Shown: one piece after another, positions 37,838 through 46,561 of the stretch | How positions within the stretch are numbered: position 1 is the stretch's first letter | Layout of the letters: every line of letters begins with the position of its first letter | Assembly (NCBI GenBank): GCA_041398825.1 | Contig: JAWKTX010000010.1 | Coordinates: 124,001 to 188,000, forward strand | Source: Planctomycetaceae bacterium | Lineage (GTDB): Bacteria > Planctomycetota > Planctomycetia > Planctomycetales > Planctomycetaceae | Length of the DNA: 64,000 nt | Direction of reading: 5' to 3' | Notes under the pieces: generated by a model | The model's input: only the letters and a program-made list of their open reading frames with translations | The model's database searches: none | Told to the model about the DNA's origin: nothing | Made by a program: the position numbers and the translations under genes

Positions 37838-38203
37838 CTAAGACAACAAGGCCTGCATGGCTTCTTCGCGTGTGTCGTAGATGGCCCAGATGGTGTCGAG
37901 AGCGGTAATGCGAAGAAGCTCCAGAGCCATCTGGCTGGCACCACACAGCACCAACTCGCCGCCTTTTTTCTTCACGAATTTGTGGCATCGAAGCAGCAAC
38001 GCAAGAAACACCGAACCAAAGTATCCCACACTGCTCAGGTCGACAATCACCATGGGGGCTTCCTGCGTCGCAAGTGGCTCCATGACGAGATCAGCAGCCT
38101 GCTCAACCAGGTCCCAGTTCAGCGATTCCACACTGGAAGCTGGTTTCACCACAACGGTATTGCCATGCCATTCAATCTGAAAACTGTCTAACACTTCCGA
38201 CAC
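37838..38203 (-). CDS. STAS-domain anti-sigma-factor antagonist-like protein
   Basis: A 121-residue single-domain protein. It contains 'NTVVVKPASSVESLNWDLVE' and 'MVIVDLSSVGYFGSVFLALL', where the Ser in 'GSVF' corresponds to the phosphorylatable Ser of SpoIIAA-type proteins. 'GGELVLCGASQMALELLRIT' is the matching C-terminal half. It is a candidate partner-switching regulator acting on an anti-sigma kinase, but no such kinase is adjacent. Dispersed repeat copies B and C lie on its two sides, in inverted orientation. Confidence 0.85.
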   Translation of the reverse strand: MSEVLDSFQIEWHGNTVVVKPASSVESLNWDLVEQAADLVMEPLATQEAPMVIVDLSSVGYFGSVFLALLLRCHKFVKKKGGELVLCGASQMALELLRITALDTIWAIYDTREEAMQALLS

Positions 38204-38353
38204 TGTTGTCCCCTTCGCACGAATAGGCCCCGACGGTTACTGTGCACCAACTTGTTCACGTCCGACCCGCCGGGTTGTAGCAAATGCAATTCGGCCTGTC
38301 CTGCCCGAAACTGTGTATCAGCTGATTGCCGGATTCTTCTTTTCCGAGCCTGA

Positions 38354-38457
38354 CAGCCTGTTAAAGAACGGAACTGGCTTGAGCAGGAGACCGTAAAACA
38401 CGATGGTTTCCAGTCGTCCCGCGTGCCGGTCCCGGTTTTTCAACGGACAGATAAACT
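38354..38457 (+). repeat. Dispersed hairpin repeat, copy C
   Basis: Matches copies A and B over about 100 bp, with arms near TTAAAGAACGGAACTGGC and GCCGGTCCCGGTTTTTCAA. It is located upstream of the DUF1579 gene at 38580. Confidence 0.85.
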
Positions 38458-38579
38458 GCCGGCATTCCGGAAGTCGGGGCACTTCTCACGAATTCCAACA
38501 CAGCCTACACCGTGACCTGGGGTTCTGCGATAACCCGCAGGGACCGACATTTGCAACTTTTTCATTGGGAGATCCGGAA

Positions 38580-39137
38580 ATGAAAAACATGATCCTGACA
38601 GCATCTATTCTGACTCTGTTCTGCATGCACACGGCAGCCATCGGTCAGGAAGCTTCAGCATTTCCGACGCCAGCTCAGCAACACAACTGGCTCCAGAAGT
38701 TCACAGGGGAATGGGCCACCGAATCCAAAGCCACCATGATTCCGGGCCAGCCGGCGATGGAGTGTCACTGGAAGATGTCGTCACGATCGCTCGGCGGATT
38801 CTGGATTCTCAATGAGATGACGGGCGAGATGTCAGGTGCCCCGATGACCTGCATTCAGACGATCGGCTACGACGAAAACAAAAAGAAATATGTCGGCACG
38901 TGGATCGATTCGATGACCGCTTTCATGTGGAAATACGAGGGAACTGTTGATCCATCGAACACAACCCTGACCCTGAATGCCGAAGGTCCAAATTTTATGG
39001 AAGCCGGCAAGTTGACCCAGTTTCAGGACGTGTATGAATTCACGTCAGCCGACGAAATTCTGATGTCGTCACGGATGCTGGGACCAGACGGCAAATGGAT
39101 CACATTCATGTCGGGTTCGGCCAAACGAATCAAATAG
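38580..39137 (+). CDS. Secreted DUF1579 protein
   Basis: A 185-residue protein; the ATG at 38580 is preceded by GGGAGA. It has a signal peptide ('TASILTLFCMHTAAIGQ') and the DUF1579 pattern 'LQKFTGEWATESKATMIPGQ', 'RSLGGFWILNEMTGEMSG' and 'GYDENKKKYVGTWIDSM'. The domain is a lipocalin-like beta barrel. Function is unknown. The longer frame from 38403 includes repeat copy C and is not coding. Confidence 0.85.
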   Translation: MKNMILTASILTLFCMHTAAIGQEASAFPTPAQQHNWLQKFTGEWATESKATMIPGQPAMECHWKMSSRSLGGFWILNEMTGEMSGAPMTCIQTIGYDENKKKYVGTWIDSMTAFMWKYEGTVDPSNTTLTLNAEGPNFMEAGKLTQFQDVYEFTSADEILMSSRMLGPDGKWITFMSGSAKRIK

Positions 39138-39328
39138 CAACGATCCAGCCTGGATTCCCTGCGCAGCATCAGAAAACTCCGCCACCAGCATTCGTCATCA
39201 CTGTTGCTTGCTGACCAGGATCTCGAAACGACCGCCAATGATCCCATCAGGCGCATCCACTTTGTGACCTCGTTCCAGGTCGGACAATTCTGTTCAGCGT
39301 CACGTGGCAGCGACGGGAGTCCGCCCAT

Positions 39329-39648
39329 TCACGGTGCGCCAGACTCTACTGGTAAGATATCCTGTGCCGTTCGGTTCAGGCAGTTGGATACAAACTCCCT
39401 GATCTGCTTCCGGTACTCGGCCTTGCCAATCAGGCAGCAATCTCGTGGTTCGCCCCATCTACCAAATGAATCGTCGCAGATTCCCCGGCCCTTTCGTACA
39501 GCTCCTGACTCATTCTGCACGGCACCCTGGTATCTTCTTTGCCGTGGATTAGGCAAACAGGGCACCTTATGGATTCCATCTTGCTGAGCGAATCAAGTTG
39601 CAGCCGGGCACGGCGTCTCAAAGTCATACCAGAAGCGGCAATCTTCAA
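39329..39648 (-). pseudogene. Remnant of an alpha/beta-hydrolase C-terminus
   Basis: One frame reads 'IRCPVCLIHGKEDTRVPCRM' and 'VDGANHEI', the C-terminal Asp and His region of an alpha/beta-hydrolase; the continuation 'GKAEYRKQIREFVSNCL' is in another frame. So the fragment is truncated at its N-terminal end and frameshifted near 39440. Its left end abuts the truncated gene at 39593. Confidence 0.75.
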
Positions 39649-40096
39649 CCGGCTCGATGGCAGCCAGCTTCTCCAGAACCGTTGCCTTCGTCGACAGCAC
39701 TTCGTTCAGAATTGCGTATTGTTGTGATGTGATTTCCGGCCATTCTCGCATGGCTTTGTTGAACTCACCGTTTCGAACGGACATCTGGGCAAGAATCTCC
39801 CGGGCCCGATCTCCCATCTCGAATACGGTGTCGTCGGTGGAGCGGAGATCCGAATACCATGCGGGTTCACCCCTCAATCGAACTTCACGGAACGCCGCAT
39901 TCCGCCTGTCGCGGGCCGCCTGGAGTTCGTCTGCGAATCTGATCTCGCCATGTCGATGACGGTACAGCAGCACACCCGAAATAGTCACAATCGCGACTAG
40001 GAGACTCAGACCTGTCGTGATTCGTCGGCAACGAACTGCGGAGCCCGTATTCTGCGGTGGCACCATTGGTGTGATCCTGCTGATATCATTTTCCAT
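39593..40096 (-). CDS. Hypothetical single-pass membrane protein, probably C-terminally truncated
   Basis: A 167-residue frame from the ATG at 40096. It has a helix 'GLSLLVAIVTISGVLLY' near residue 30, followed by a charged helical region ending 'CRFWYDFETPCPAAT'. The abrupt end overlaps the hydrolase remnant on the same strand, so this is likely the product of a deletion that fused two incomplete genes. I do not recognise the family. Confidence 0.5.
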   Translation of the reverse strand: MENDISRITPMVPPQNTGSAVRCRRITTGLSLLVAIVTISGVLLYRHRHGEIRFADELQAARDRRNAAFREVRLRGEPAWYSDLRSTDDTVFEMGDRAREILAQMSVRNGEFNKAMREWPEITSQQYAILNEVLSTKATVLEKLAAIEPVEDCRFWYDFETPCPAAT

Positions 40097-40180
40097 GACC
40101 AATCGCAGGGAACGCACACTCAAAGGAACTGCGCCCACTTTCTTTGAGGAATTCCAAAAAAATATCGCATCACATGCATC

Positions 40181-40209
40181 TTGACACTGTCATATAACAG
40201 TGTTATAAT
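40181..40209 (+). promoter_or_regulatory. Consensus sigma-70 promoter with MerR-like palindrome in the spacer
   Basis: TTGACA at 40181-40186, a 17-base spacer, TATAAT at 40204-40209. The spacer plus the end of the -35 holds the inverted repeat ACACTGT (40184-40190) / ACAGTGT (40197-40203), the right place for a MerR-family operator. The MerR gene's ATG begins only 6 bases after the -10, so transcription starting about 7 bases after the -10 would yield a leaderless mRNA. Confidence 0.8.
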
Positions 40210-40215
40210 CGCCGC

Positions 40216-40896
40216 ATGGAACGAAGATTTCAGATCTCCGAGCTTCGAACACTGATCGCCAGGGCGTTGCAGTTCATTGACTACACACCTGCCGAATCGG
40301 CCCGAGTTCGCGCGGTTCCGGATACTCGAACGATCCGCTACTACACCACACTCGGGCTGATCAGTCCGCCGTCAGAGCTGCGGGGGCGGACAGCATTCTA
40401 CGAGGAAATGCACGTCCTGCAGGTTGTGGCCATCAAGCGACTTCAGGCTCAGAATCTGACACTGTCAGATATCCAGAATCAACTCGCCGGGCTGCCTGCT
40501 TCGAAGCTGAATACCATTGCCGGGCTGCCTGCAGATTTCTGGGAAGCAGCCGATCGGTATCTGGCGGAAGTGACTGAGCGAGCGGCGAACGCTGACGATT
40601 TCTGGCTTGTCCCTGCAGCGATGCCCGAGTCCTCAGGCGGGCATTCTGGTCGCTCGCCTGATTTCGAACTTCAGTCTGCCAGCCAGTCGAAAGATCGCAA
40701 AGCGGCACGAGTCACCGACTCAAATTCGGTGGTCCAGGTGGGATCTTTGATTCGTGTTCCACTGGCGAACGGAGTTGTTATTTCTGTTGAACTGCCTTTA
40801 ACGGCAGGATCGCTGTCGTTCGACGGTGAGGCGTTACAGCTGGCAATTCAACCTTTGGTGAAGGAACTTCAGCGACAGAAGCTGATGGAGACCTGA
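40216..40896 (+). CDS. MerR-family transcriptional regulator, leaderless
   Basis: A 226-residue protein. The winged-helix motif 'DTRTIRYYTTLGLISPPSEL' then 'GRTAFYEEMHVLQVVAIKRL' is the MerR DNA-binding domain, followed by a short coiled coil ('LTLSDIQNQLAGLP'). The C-terminal part is not a known effector domain; no metal-binding cysteines occur. Just before it lies a consensus promoter with a palindrome, consistent with autoregulation. The ATG sits at the presumed transcription start. The VIT-VWA fusion gene follows after 30 bases and is probably co-transcribed. Confidence 0.85.
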   Translation: MERRFQISELRTLIARALQFIDYTPAESARVRAVPDTRTIRYYTTLGLISPPSELRGRTAFYEEMHVLQVVAIKRLQAQNLTLSDIQNQLAGLPASKLNTIAGLPADFWEAADRYLAEVTERAANADDFWLVPAAMPESSGGHSGRSPDFELQSASQSKDRKAARVTDSNSVVQVGSLIRVPLANGVVISVELPLTAGSLSFDGEALQLAIQPLVKELQRQKLMET

Positions 40897-40926
40897 TCCC
40901 CAACGAATTCCCCGGGAGTCTGACCG

Positions 40927-43900
40927 ATGATGATTGCCCTGAAGCGACTTGCCGCAATTGATGGTGAGTTGAACCCGCGTGGGTTTGGAGCCGTGACTTC
41001 TTCCGACGGGAACCTGCCGCTTCACCAGTTGCATTACCATTCGCAACTGACGGGGCTCTCCGTGCGCACGACCATTGTGCAGACGTACTATAACCCCTTC
41101 GATGAAGCCATCGAGGCGAATTACGTCTTTCCGATTGAAGGTCGCCAGGCCGTGATCGGCTGTGAAATGCGCGTAGCCGGGCGCATTGTCCGAGCACGCC
41201 TGAAAGAACGCGGACAGGCTCGCGCTGATTATCAACGCGCCATTAGGAATGGTCATCGAGCGGCATTGGTGGAGAAGAATCGGCCAGAGACATTTTCCAT
41301 GAAGGTCGGCAACATCCCGCCTGGCGAGCCGGTTCAAATCGTCATCGAAACGGTTGGATTGCTGGACGTGGAACATGGTGAATGGACACTGCGACTTCCG
41401 CTGGTTGTGGCTCCGCGGTACACGTCCGGTCTGCCCCTCCCCTTCGGTCAGTCGGGAAACGGAGTTCATGCGGACACTGATCAGGTGCCCGATGCTTCGG
41501 TCGTCTCACCTCCGACGTGGCTGCCGGGGTTTGCGAGCCCCGTGAGTCTGCGTCTGACAGTTGATCTGGATATGGGAACTCTCGCCTCACCAGCCAATTG
41601 GAAAGAATGGCTGCAAAGCAGTCTGCACTCAGTTGTTTTGACAGATTCGACCCATGATCGATCCTTGCCTGCCTCAACGCTTCGGGCTGCTGGGGCAGCG
41701 GAGACCACAGAACACGGAGAGTTCCGGAACTGCCGGTGTCGTGTTCAGCTGCAGCCGGGCGAACGAATCAATCGAGATTTCATCCTGCGAGGACGGATTG
41801 ATGGTTCGCAGATTCGCACTTCACTGGCAGCCGAACGGATTGATGTGCCAACGCGTCAGAAATCAGGTGCCCCGACAGCCGTATCTGAAAGTGCTTTTGC
41901 AGTGACCATCGTGCCTCCGAATCTCCGGCATCAGGCACCCAGGGACATCGTGTTTCTTCTGGATCGAAGCGGCAGTATGGGCGGATGGAAAATGCATGCC
42001 GCTCGGGAAGGCATCCAGCGACTGATTGAAGGGCTGAATTGCGATGACCGATTTAAGCTGGCGGCTTTTGATCATGTCATCGATGACTTTGGAGTTCATC
42101 GGAATGGCACTGGGATCTCTGGCACCGGGATTTCTGGCAACTGGATCAACGCGACGGACACACACCGCATTGAGGCGTGTCGCTGGCTGAAGGCAGTGGA
42201 TTCGCAAGGCGGTACAGAACTGGGAGCCGCTCTGATGCATGCCCTGGATGCGTTCCGCAATGCCGATGCCAACTATGCCGATGATAATAGTGGTCGCAGC
42301 CATTCCATCGTTCTGGTGACAGACGGACAGGTGACCGGTGAAGATACGCTGCTTCGTGTTTTGGGAACGATTCCGGAGCACTGTCGGCCTCGTCTGTTTT
42401 GTCTGGGAATCGATGAGGCGGTCAACGCGGGTGTTCTGCAGCGACTGGCCGAGTTCACCGGAGGTGTGTTCAGTCTGGCGGAATCGACGTCGCGAATGGC
42501 TCAGATTCTCGATGACTTTGCAAACGATATCGGCACTCCAGCGCTGACCGACGTTCAGATCGAACGGCCCGACGGTGGCGAAGCCTGGCTCGCCACGGAC
42601 CAGTCTCGAACGCTGTATCCTGGTCGTTCGCTGACTGTGTTTGGCCGAACGCCGATTTCAGGCGTTGATCCATCCAATGCCTCCGCTTCCGGAATAGACA
42701 GGTTATCTCTGAATGTTACGGGCAGGCTTCCGGACGGAGCCATGTGGACTCAAAGCCTAACCACGGTCGTCCGTGATTCGACGCGATCCGTTCTTCTGCC
42801 GCTTTGGGGGCGAGAGAACATCCAGCAACTGGAAGATCGACTTGCCTCCCTCGGGCGCAGAGATCAGGAGCTGGCCGATCAGATCGTGAAACGCTCGCTC
42901 GAATGCAGCGTCCTGTCCCGTCTGACGGCATTCGTCGCAGTGGATGAAACGGAACGTGTTGCCGACGGAACGATGCCTCACTCAATTATTCAGCCAGTGG
43001 ACTTTCCGGAAGGCTGGGCAGCTCCGCCATCGATCACCGCAGCTCAGTTGATTTCGAGATCACGTTCATCAGAGTCCCGAGGTACGCATGAGGATTCCAT
43101 GAATTCTCGTCCCGTTCGATACCGCAAGGCTCGTTCCGCGGATCCTGGGGCAAGCTTTGAAAGTGTTTGTGTTCAGCGGGGCATCGTTTCCGCCGATCAG
43201 ATGCTGGAAGCCGTTGAAATGGCAGGGCATCTTGGAATTTCTCCGTCGCAGAGCCTGTATCGTCTTGGCTATGCAGGTGACCAGGATCTGATGAATGTGC
43301 TGGCCGAGATCAGTGGCACAGACATCGTCGATCTTGAAGGGGCTCAGATTGCGAACGAGGTGATTTCGCGATTGCCCGAATCTCTGGCTCGCGAAAACAG
43401 AATGATTCCGACAGATGCTTCTGCGAGTCTGGTGACCGTCGCAGTTGCAGATCCAACAGATTTAGATCTCCAGGACAAGATTCGTTTTGTTCTGGGTTGT
43501 GATGTCAGGTTCGTTGCCGCAACAGGCGCCGATATTGAAGCGGCTGTGGCCAGACACTACGGAACGGCTGAAACCGAGTCCGTAGATTCGATGATCTGTG
43601 AGTTCACAGAAACGCAGATCGATTTCAGCACTGGCTCGGTATTCGATCCTGAGGGCGGCGATGCCGGGCCGTTCGAAGAGACCGAGGACCTTCTGGCTGG
43701 TGAGGAAATCTGCATGGAGCAGGCTCCTGTTCCCTTTGCCGCTTCAGCCGCTTTTCCCCCACAGCCATCGCGAGCAACTCCGTTGGCGCGGCGTGCTCGG
43801 CGACAGCCGGAGCCTTCCAATATTGGTTCAGCTCCGATCGTGAGGCTGGTCGAACTTCTGTTGAATGAAGCCGTGAAGAAGAAGGCGTCCCACGTCATGA

Positions 43901-44388
43901 TTTCAGGGAACCCGTCGATCGTCCAGGTGTTCTATGTGATCGGCGGGAAACTGGTTCTGCGGGACGCACCGCCAGCACGACTTCTGAGCGCTCTGATCTC
44001 GCGATTCATGATTCTCGCCGGAATGGACATTTCGATTAAACACGAACGACAAAGCGGCACAATCCGGTTTGCAGGTCCGAATGGTGAAATTGAACTTTCG
44101 ACTCACGTGATCTACCCCGACGTTCTGATTGAAATCAATTCGCCCGCCAGTCAGTCAGAAATGCCGGACTGCGTGCGCGAATGGTGGACGCGTCACGCAA
44201 ACAGCCGACGTGGACGAATTGTCCTTCGAGCTCAGTCAACTGCTGTTCCGAGCGATTCAGACGTGCCCAGCGACGCGGGGACAACCAGCTTCGAACTCAA
44301 ACGCGCAATCAGCACCGCGTCTGCATCGCCCCCGGCGTGCGATGAACCGGCAGTTTCTCGGAGACCCCACTTTCGACAACACCGGTAG
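40927..44388 (+). CDS. VIT-VWA-GspE N-terminal domain fusion without ATPase domain
   Basis: A 1153-residue protein with GGGAG before the ATG. Order: VIT domain (about 1-145, 'TTIVQTYYNPFDEAIEANYV'), a beta-rich linker, a VWA domain (about 338-530) with MIDAS motif 'DRSGS' at 346-350, 'GGTELG' Thr and 'VTDGQ', a beta-rich segment to about 690, a GspE/MshEN-like region (about 735-880, starting 'FESVCVQRGIVSADQMLEAV'), a linker, and a GspE N2-like region (about 969-1060, 'PIVRLVELLLNEAVKKKASH' and 'LISRFMILAGMDISIKHERQ'). No Walker A/B ATPase domain follows, so the type II secretion/pilus motor is absent. Function is not known. It is probably driven from the leaderless MerR promoter. Confidence 0.88.
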   Translation: MMIALKRLAAIDGELNPRGFGAVTSSDGNLPLHQLHYHSQLTGLSVRTTIVQTYYNPFDEAIEANYVFPIEGRQAVIGCEMRVAGRIVRARLKERGQARADYQRAIRNGHRAALVEKNRPETFSMKVGNIPPGEPVQIVIETVGLLDVEHGEWTLRLPLVVAPRYTSGLPLPFGQSGNGVHADTDQVPDASVVSPPTWLPGFASPVSLRLTVDLDMGTLASPANWKEWLQSSLHSVVLTDSTHDRSLPASTLRAAGAAETTEHGEFRNCRCRVQLQPGERINRDFILRGRIDGSQIRTSLAAERIDVPTRQKSGAPTAVSESAFAVTIVPPNLRHQAPRDIVFLLDRSGSMGGWKMHAAREGIQRLIEGLNCDDRFKLAAFDHVIDDFGVHRNGTGISGTGISGNWINATDTHRIEACRWLKAVDSQGGTELGAALMHALDAFRNADANYADDNSGRSHSIVLVTDGQVTGEDTLLRVLGTIPEHCRPRLFCLGIDEAVNAGVLQRLAEFTGGVFSLAESTSRMAQILDDFANDIGTPALTDVQIERPDGGEAWLATDQSRTLYPGRSLTVFGRTPISGVDPSNASASGIDRLSLNVTGRLPDGAMWTQSLTTVVRDSTRSVLLPLWGRENIQQLEDRLASLGRRDQELADQIVKRSLECSVLSRLTAFVAVDETERVADGTMPHSIIQPVDFPEGWAAPPSITAAQLISRSRSSESRGTHEDSMNSRPVRYRKARSADPGASFESVCVQRGIVSADQMLEAVEMAGHLGISPSQSLYRLGYAGDQDLMNVLAEISGTDIVDLEGAQIANEVISRLPESLARENRMIPTDASASLVTVAVADPTDLDLQDKIRFVLGCDVRFVAATGADIEAAVARHYGTAETESVDSMICEFTETQIDFSTGSVFDPEGGDAGPFEETEDLLAGEEICMEQAPVPFAASAAFPPQPSRATPLARRARRQPEPSNIGSAPIVRLVELLLNEAVKKKASHVMISGNPSIVQVFYVIGGKLVLRDAPPARLLSALISRFMILAGMDISIKHERQSGTIRFAGPNGEIELSTHVIYPDVLIEINSPASQSEMPDCVREWWTRHANSRRGRIVLRAQSTAVPSDSDVPSDAGTTSFELKRAISTASASPPACDEPAVSRRPHFRQHR

Positions 44389-45743
44389 CCGAGATACCCA
44401 AACAGCCCAAACAACAGCACAAACGCCAGCCACACGTTACGTTGCGAGATTCGATTCCGAGACGAATGTCGTCGAAAAAGAAACCACGACAGCACTGTCA
44501 GTATTGCGGCAACACCAGCGGCAGCCGGAGAAGTTTGATAGGGTGCCGAGATTACTCCATTTGGCCGAATCACTGCCGCGCCGACAAGCAACACGGGAGC
44601 AGGAATTGCAAGTCCAACGGCCAAACAGCGTTCGTTCAATGACAATCCCACCCCGTGATTCACCCAACGAAGATCGTACAGTGGCTTATCGGATTCGAAC
44701 GCATAGTCATCGTTCAATTTCCAGACTCTGGTTGTGACGTTTGATATGTCAGCAATCTGTTCATAGGTCGATGCCTGCAGATATCGCCGAGGTGACTTTC
44801 CCTCTTCCGTAAAGTCATAGAGCTGTACAAACGCCGCTGGCTCCACGTATTGCATCGACATGGAATACAGCAATTGGCCATTCGCTGCATGGAAGAATAA
44901 TTTCTCCCGAGTTCGGATCACGATCAGATTCTTCTCTGGCGCAAACTCACTTGATAAAGTCGCACCCGTTGCATGATCTGTGACTTTCGCATTTGTCAGC
45001 GAAATGATTTCACGCGGAGATTTAAAGAGTGAAACGACGTCGGCGGTTTCGACATCCACGCGATATACATACTCCTGGTCGGCAATGAACAGAAACGGAT
45101 CCATCGAATATTCGTCGTGCCTGTAGACTTCTCCGTCATTGGCGAAGTGACTCCATCCCCACTTGTGAAAAAAACGATCCGGGGGAATCTGGAATCGATG
45201 CTCCAAAGAAGGAATAGCACTCTGCTTGCCATTTGTGCCAATACAGAACGCCCGCCGACCGTCGGTGAGATTGTAACATTCCAGCCAGCACCGATCGTCA
45301 AAGCCCGGCTCTCGAACCGCGTACCAGGACATGTGACCTGATTGATCATCGACAATTCTTATAGTGCGCGAAGCCGGCATCATCCCAGCAGCTTCTGAGG
45401 ATCCCTGAATCTGTATTGTGACATGACGTCCAGGAACTGGAGGGGCATCAGCCCCGGAGACACTCTTTTCCTCGGGCAACCTGTTTCCATTCAGATCAAA
45501 TCGTTCGTTGAATGGCAGATTTCCATTGCGTCCCGCGCGACTAATGAAGAAGTCTTCGCCATCTTCACTGAGACTGTAGTACATGTTGCGAAATTCATAG
45601 TCTCGCCGAAAAAACGTAACGAATGTCGTCGTCAGTATGTCGTTCATGGCAATCCAGAGCAGGATCGACCCGCCTGTGATTCCCGCCGCAATCGACAGCG
45701 AAGTCAACAGAGATTCTTGCTTCAGATTTCGAGAGTTCATCAT
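44232..45743 (-). CDS. Hypothetical membrane protein of an ABC exporter operon
   Basis: A 503-residue protein. One N-terminal helix ('SLSIAAGITGGSILLWIAM') leads into a large periplasmic beta-propeller-like region with repeated 'YVYRVDVETADVVSLF' style strands. Three more hydrophobic segments lie at about 378-398, 412-430 and 434-452. It is the last gene of the GntR-ATPase-permease operon, so it is likely the exporter's accessory protein. Its C-terminal 157 bases overlap the coding end of the VIT-VWA gene on the opposite strand. The last 55 residues look unlike protein, so a late frameshift is possible. Confidence 0.65.
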   Translation of the reverse strand: MMNSRNLKQESLLTSLSIAAGITGGSILLWIAMNDILTTTFVTFFRRDYEFRNMYYSLSEDGEDFFISRAGRNGNLPFNERFDLNGNRLPEEKSVSGADAPPVPGRHVTIQIQGSSEAAGMMPASRTIRIVDDQSGHMSWYAVREPGFDDRCWLECYNLTDGRRAFCIGTNGKQSAIPSLEHRFQIPPDRFFHKWGWSHFANDGEVYRHDEYSMDPFLFIADQEYVYRVDVETADVVSLFKSPREIISLTNAKVTDHATGATLSSEFAPEKNLIVIRTREKLFFHAANGQLLYSMSMQYVEPAAFVQLYDFTEEGKSPRRYLQASTYEQIADISNVTTRVWKLNDDYAFESDKPLYDLRWVNHGVGLSLNERCLAVGLAIPAPVLLVGAAVIRPNGVISAPYQTSPAAAGVAAILTVLSWFLFRRHSSRNRISQRNVWLAFVLLFGLFGYLGYRCCRKWGLRETAGSSHAGGDADAVLIARLSSKLVVPASLGTSESLGTAVD

Positions 45744-45886
45744 GAAAACACCGCTGGCTTTAACGTTTTCCGGGAGGAGGCTCGAACATTCACGCGTTCA
45801 ACTCACAGCAGAAAAGCTCGATCAATTGGGATGGTTTCTCGGCGACGGAGCGGGTGGACAAGGACTTCAATTGAGAACTCCGGGAA

Positions 45887-46561
45887 CTAAAAATCCTTTA
45901 CCGCGAATGTTTGATAAAGGGCTTGCAGCTGCATCCCGGTAACAACACACACCACTGGAAATCCGGTCAGCCACCAGGCTGGAAGGAACTGCATTGCAAA
46001 GCATAAGCCGCCGATTGCGACGCACGGCAATAACCGCGTCCCATGCCACCGATTCGGCAACAGTCCAGACTGAAACGCGGCCAGATATAGCATTGGGATG
46101 CTGAACCACGTCCGCAAAACAGGAGAAACCATCCACCAAGCAAACGGGCTGGGATGAGTGCCGGGGGTCGCCGCCCAGGCAATGTAAAGTGCCAGAGGAA
46201 TAAATGAACAGACTGCCCACAACGTCAGTCCAGCAATCAATTTTGAGGTAAGAACTGATCCGCGTCGGATGGGGCGATGCATCAGGAAATACCAGGTACC
46301 GCCAACCTGCTCCCAGGCAGACTGCACAAGCCCCAGAGCAATCGCAAGCAGACCGCTGCACAGAAGAAAATTGGCCGACAGAACATCCAGAGACATCTGG
46401 ACACTCCAGAATCTGGCGTTGACGATGAAAGGTTGCGGAGGTACGTCATATTCAGACGTCGTTAATGTTTCCCACCAGGTAAAACCCATGCAGGCCAAAA
46501 GAGTCAACGCTCCCAGAAACCAGCATTGCCGCAGTTCTTTGTAAATCAAGCTTTTATGCAT
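45887..46561 (-). CDS. ABC transporter permease subunit
   Basis: A 224-residue inner-membrane protein with about six hydrophobic segments ('WFLGALTLLACMGFTWW', 'FLLCSGLLAIALGLVQ', 'LIAGLTLWAVCSFIPLAL' and others). Its start at 46561 overlaps the ATPase stop by 8 bases, indicating translational coupling. It pairs with the ATPase to form an exporter of the type that often moves antimicrobial peptides or lipids; the substrate is unknown. Confidence 0.8.
   Translation of the reverse strand: MHKSLIYKELRQCWFLGALTLLACMGFTWWETLTTSEYDVPPQPFIVNARFWSVQMSLDVLSANFLLCSGLLAIALGLVQSAWEQVGGTWYFLMHRPIRRGSVLTSKLIAGLTLWAVCSFIPLALYIAWAATPGTHPSPFAWWMVSPVLRTWFSIPMLYLAAFQSGLLPNRWHGTRLLPCVAIGGLCFAMQFLPAWWLTGFPVVCVVTGMQLQALYQTFAVKDF

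Noticed and set aside
43831..44106. PilB/GspE ATPase in the VIT-VWA protein
   Set aside because: Only the N-terminal regions are present; Walker A, Asp box, Walker B and His box are absent.
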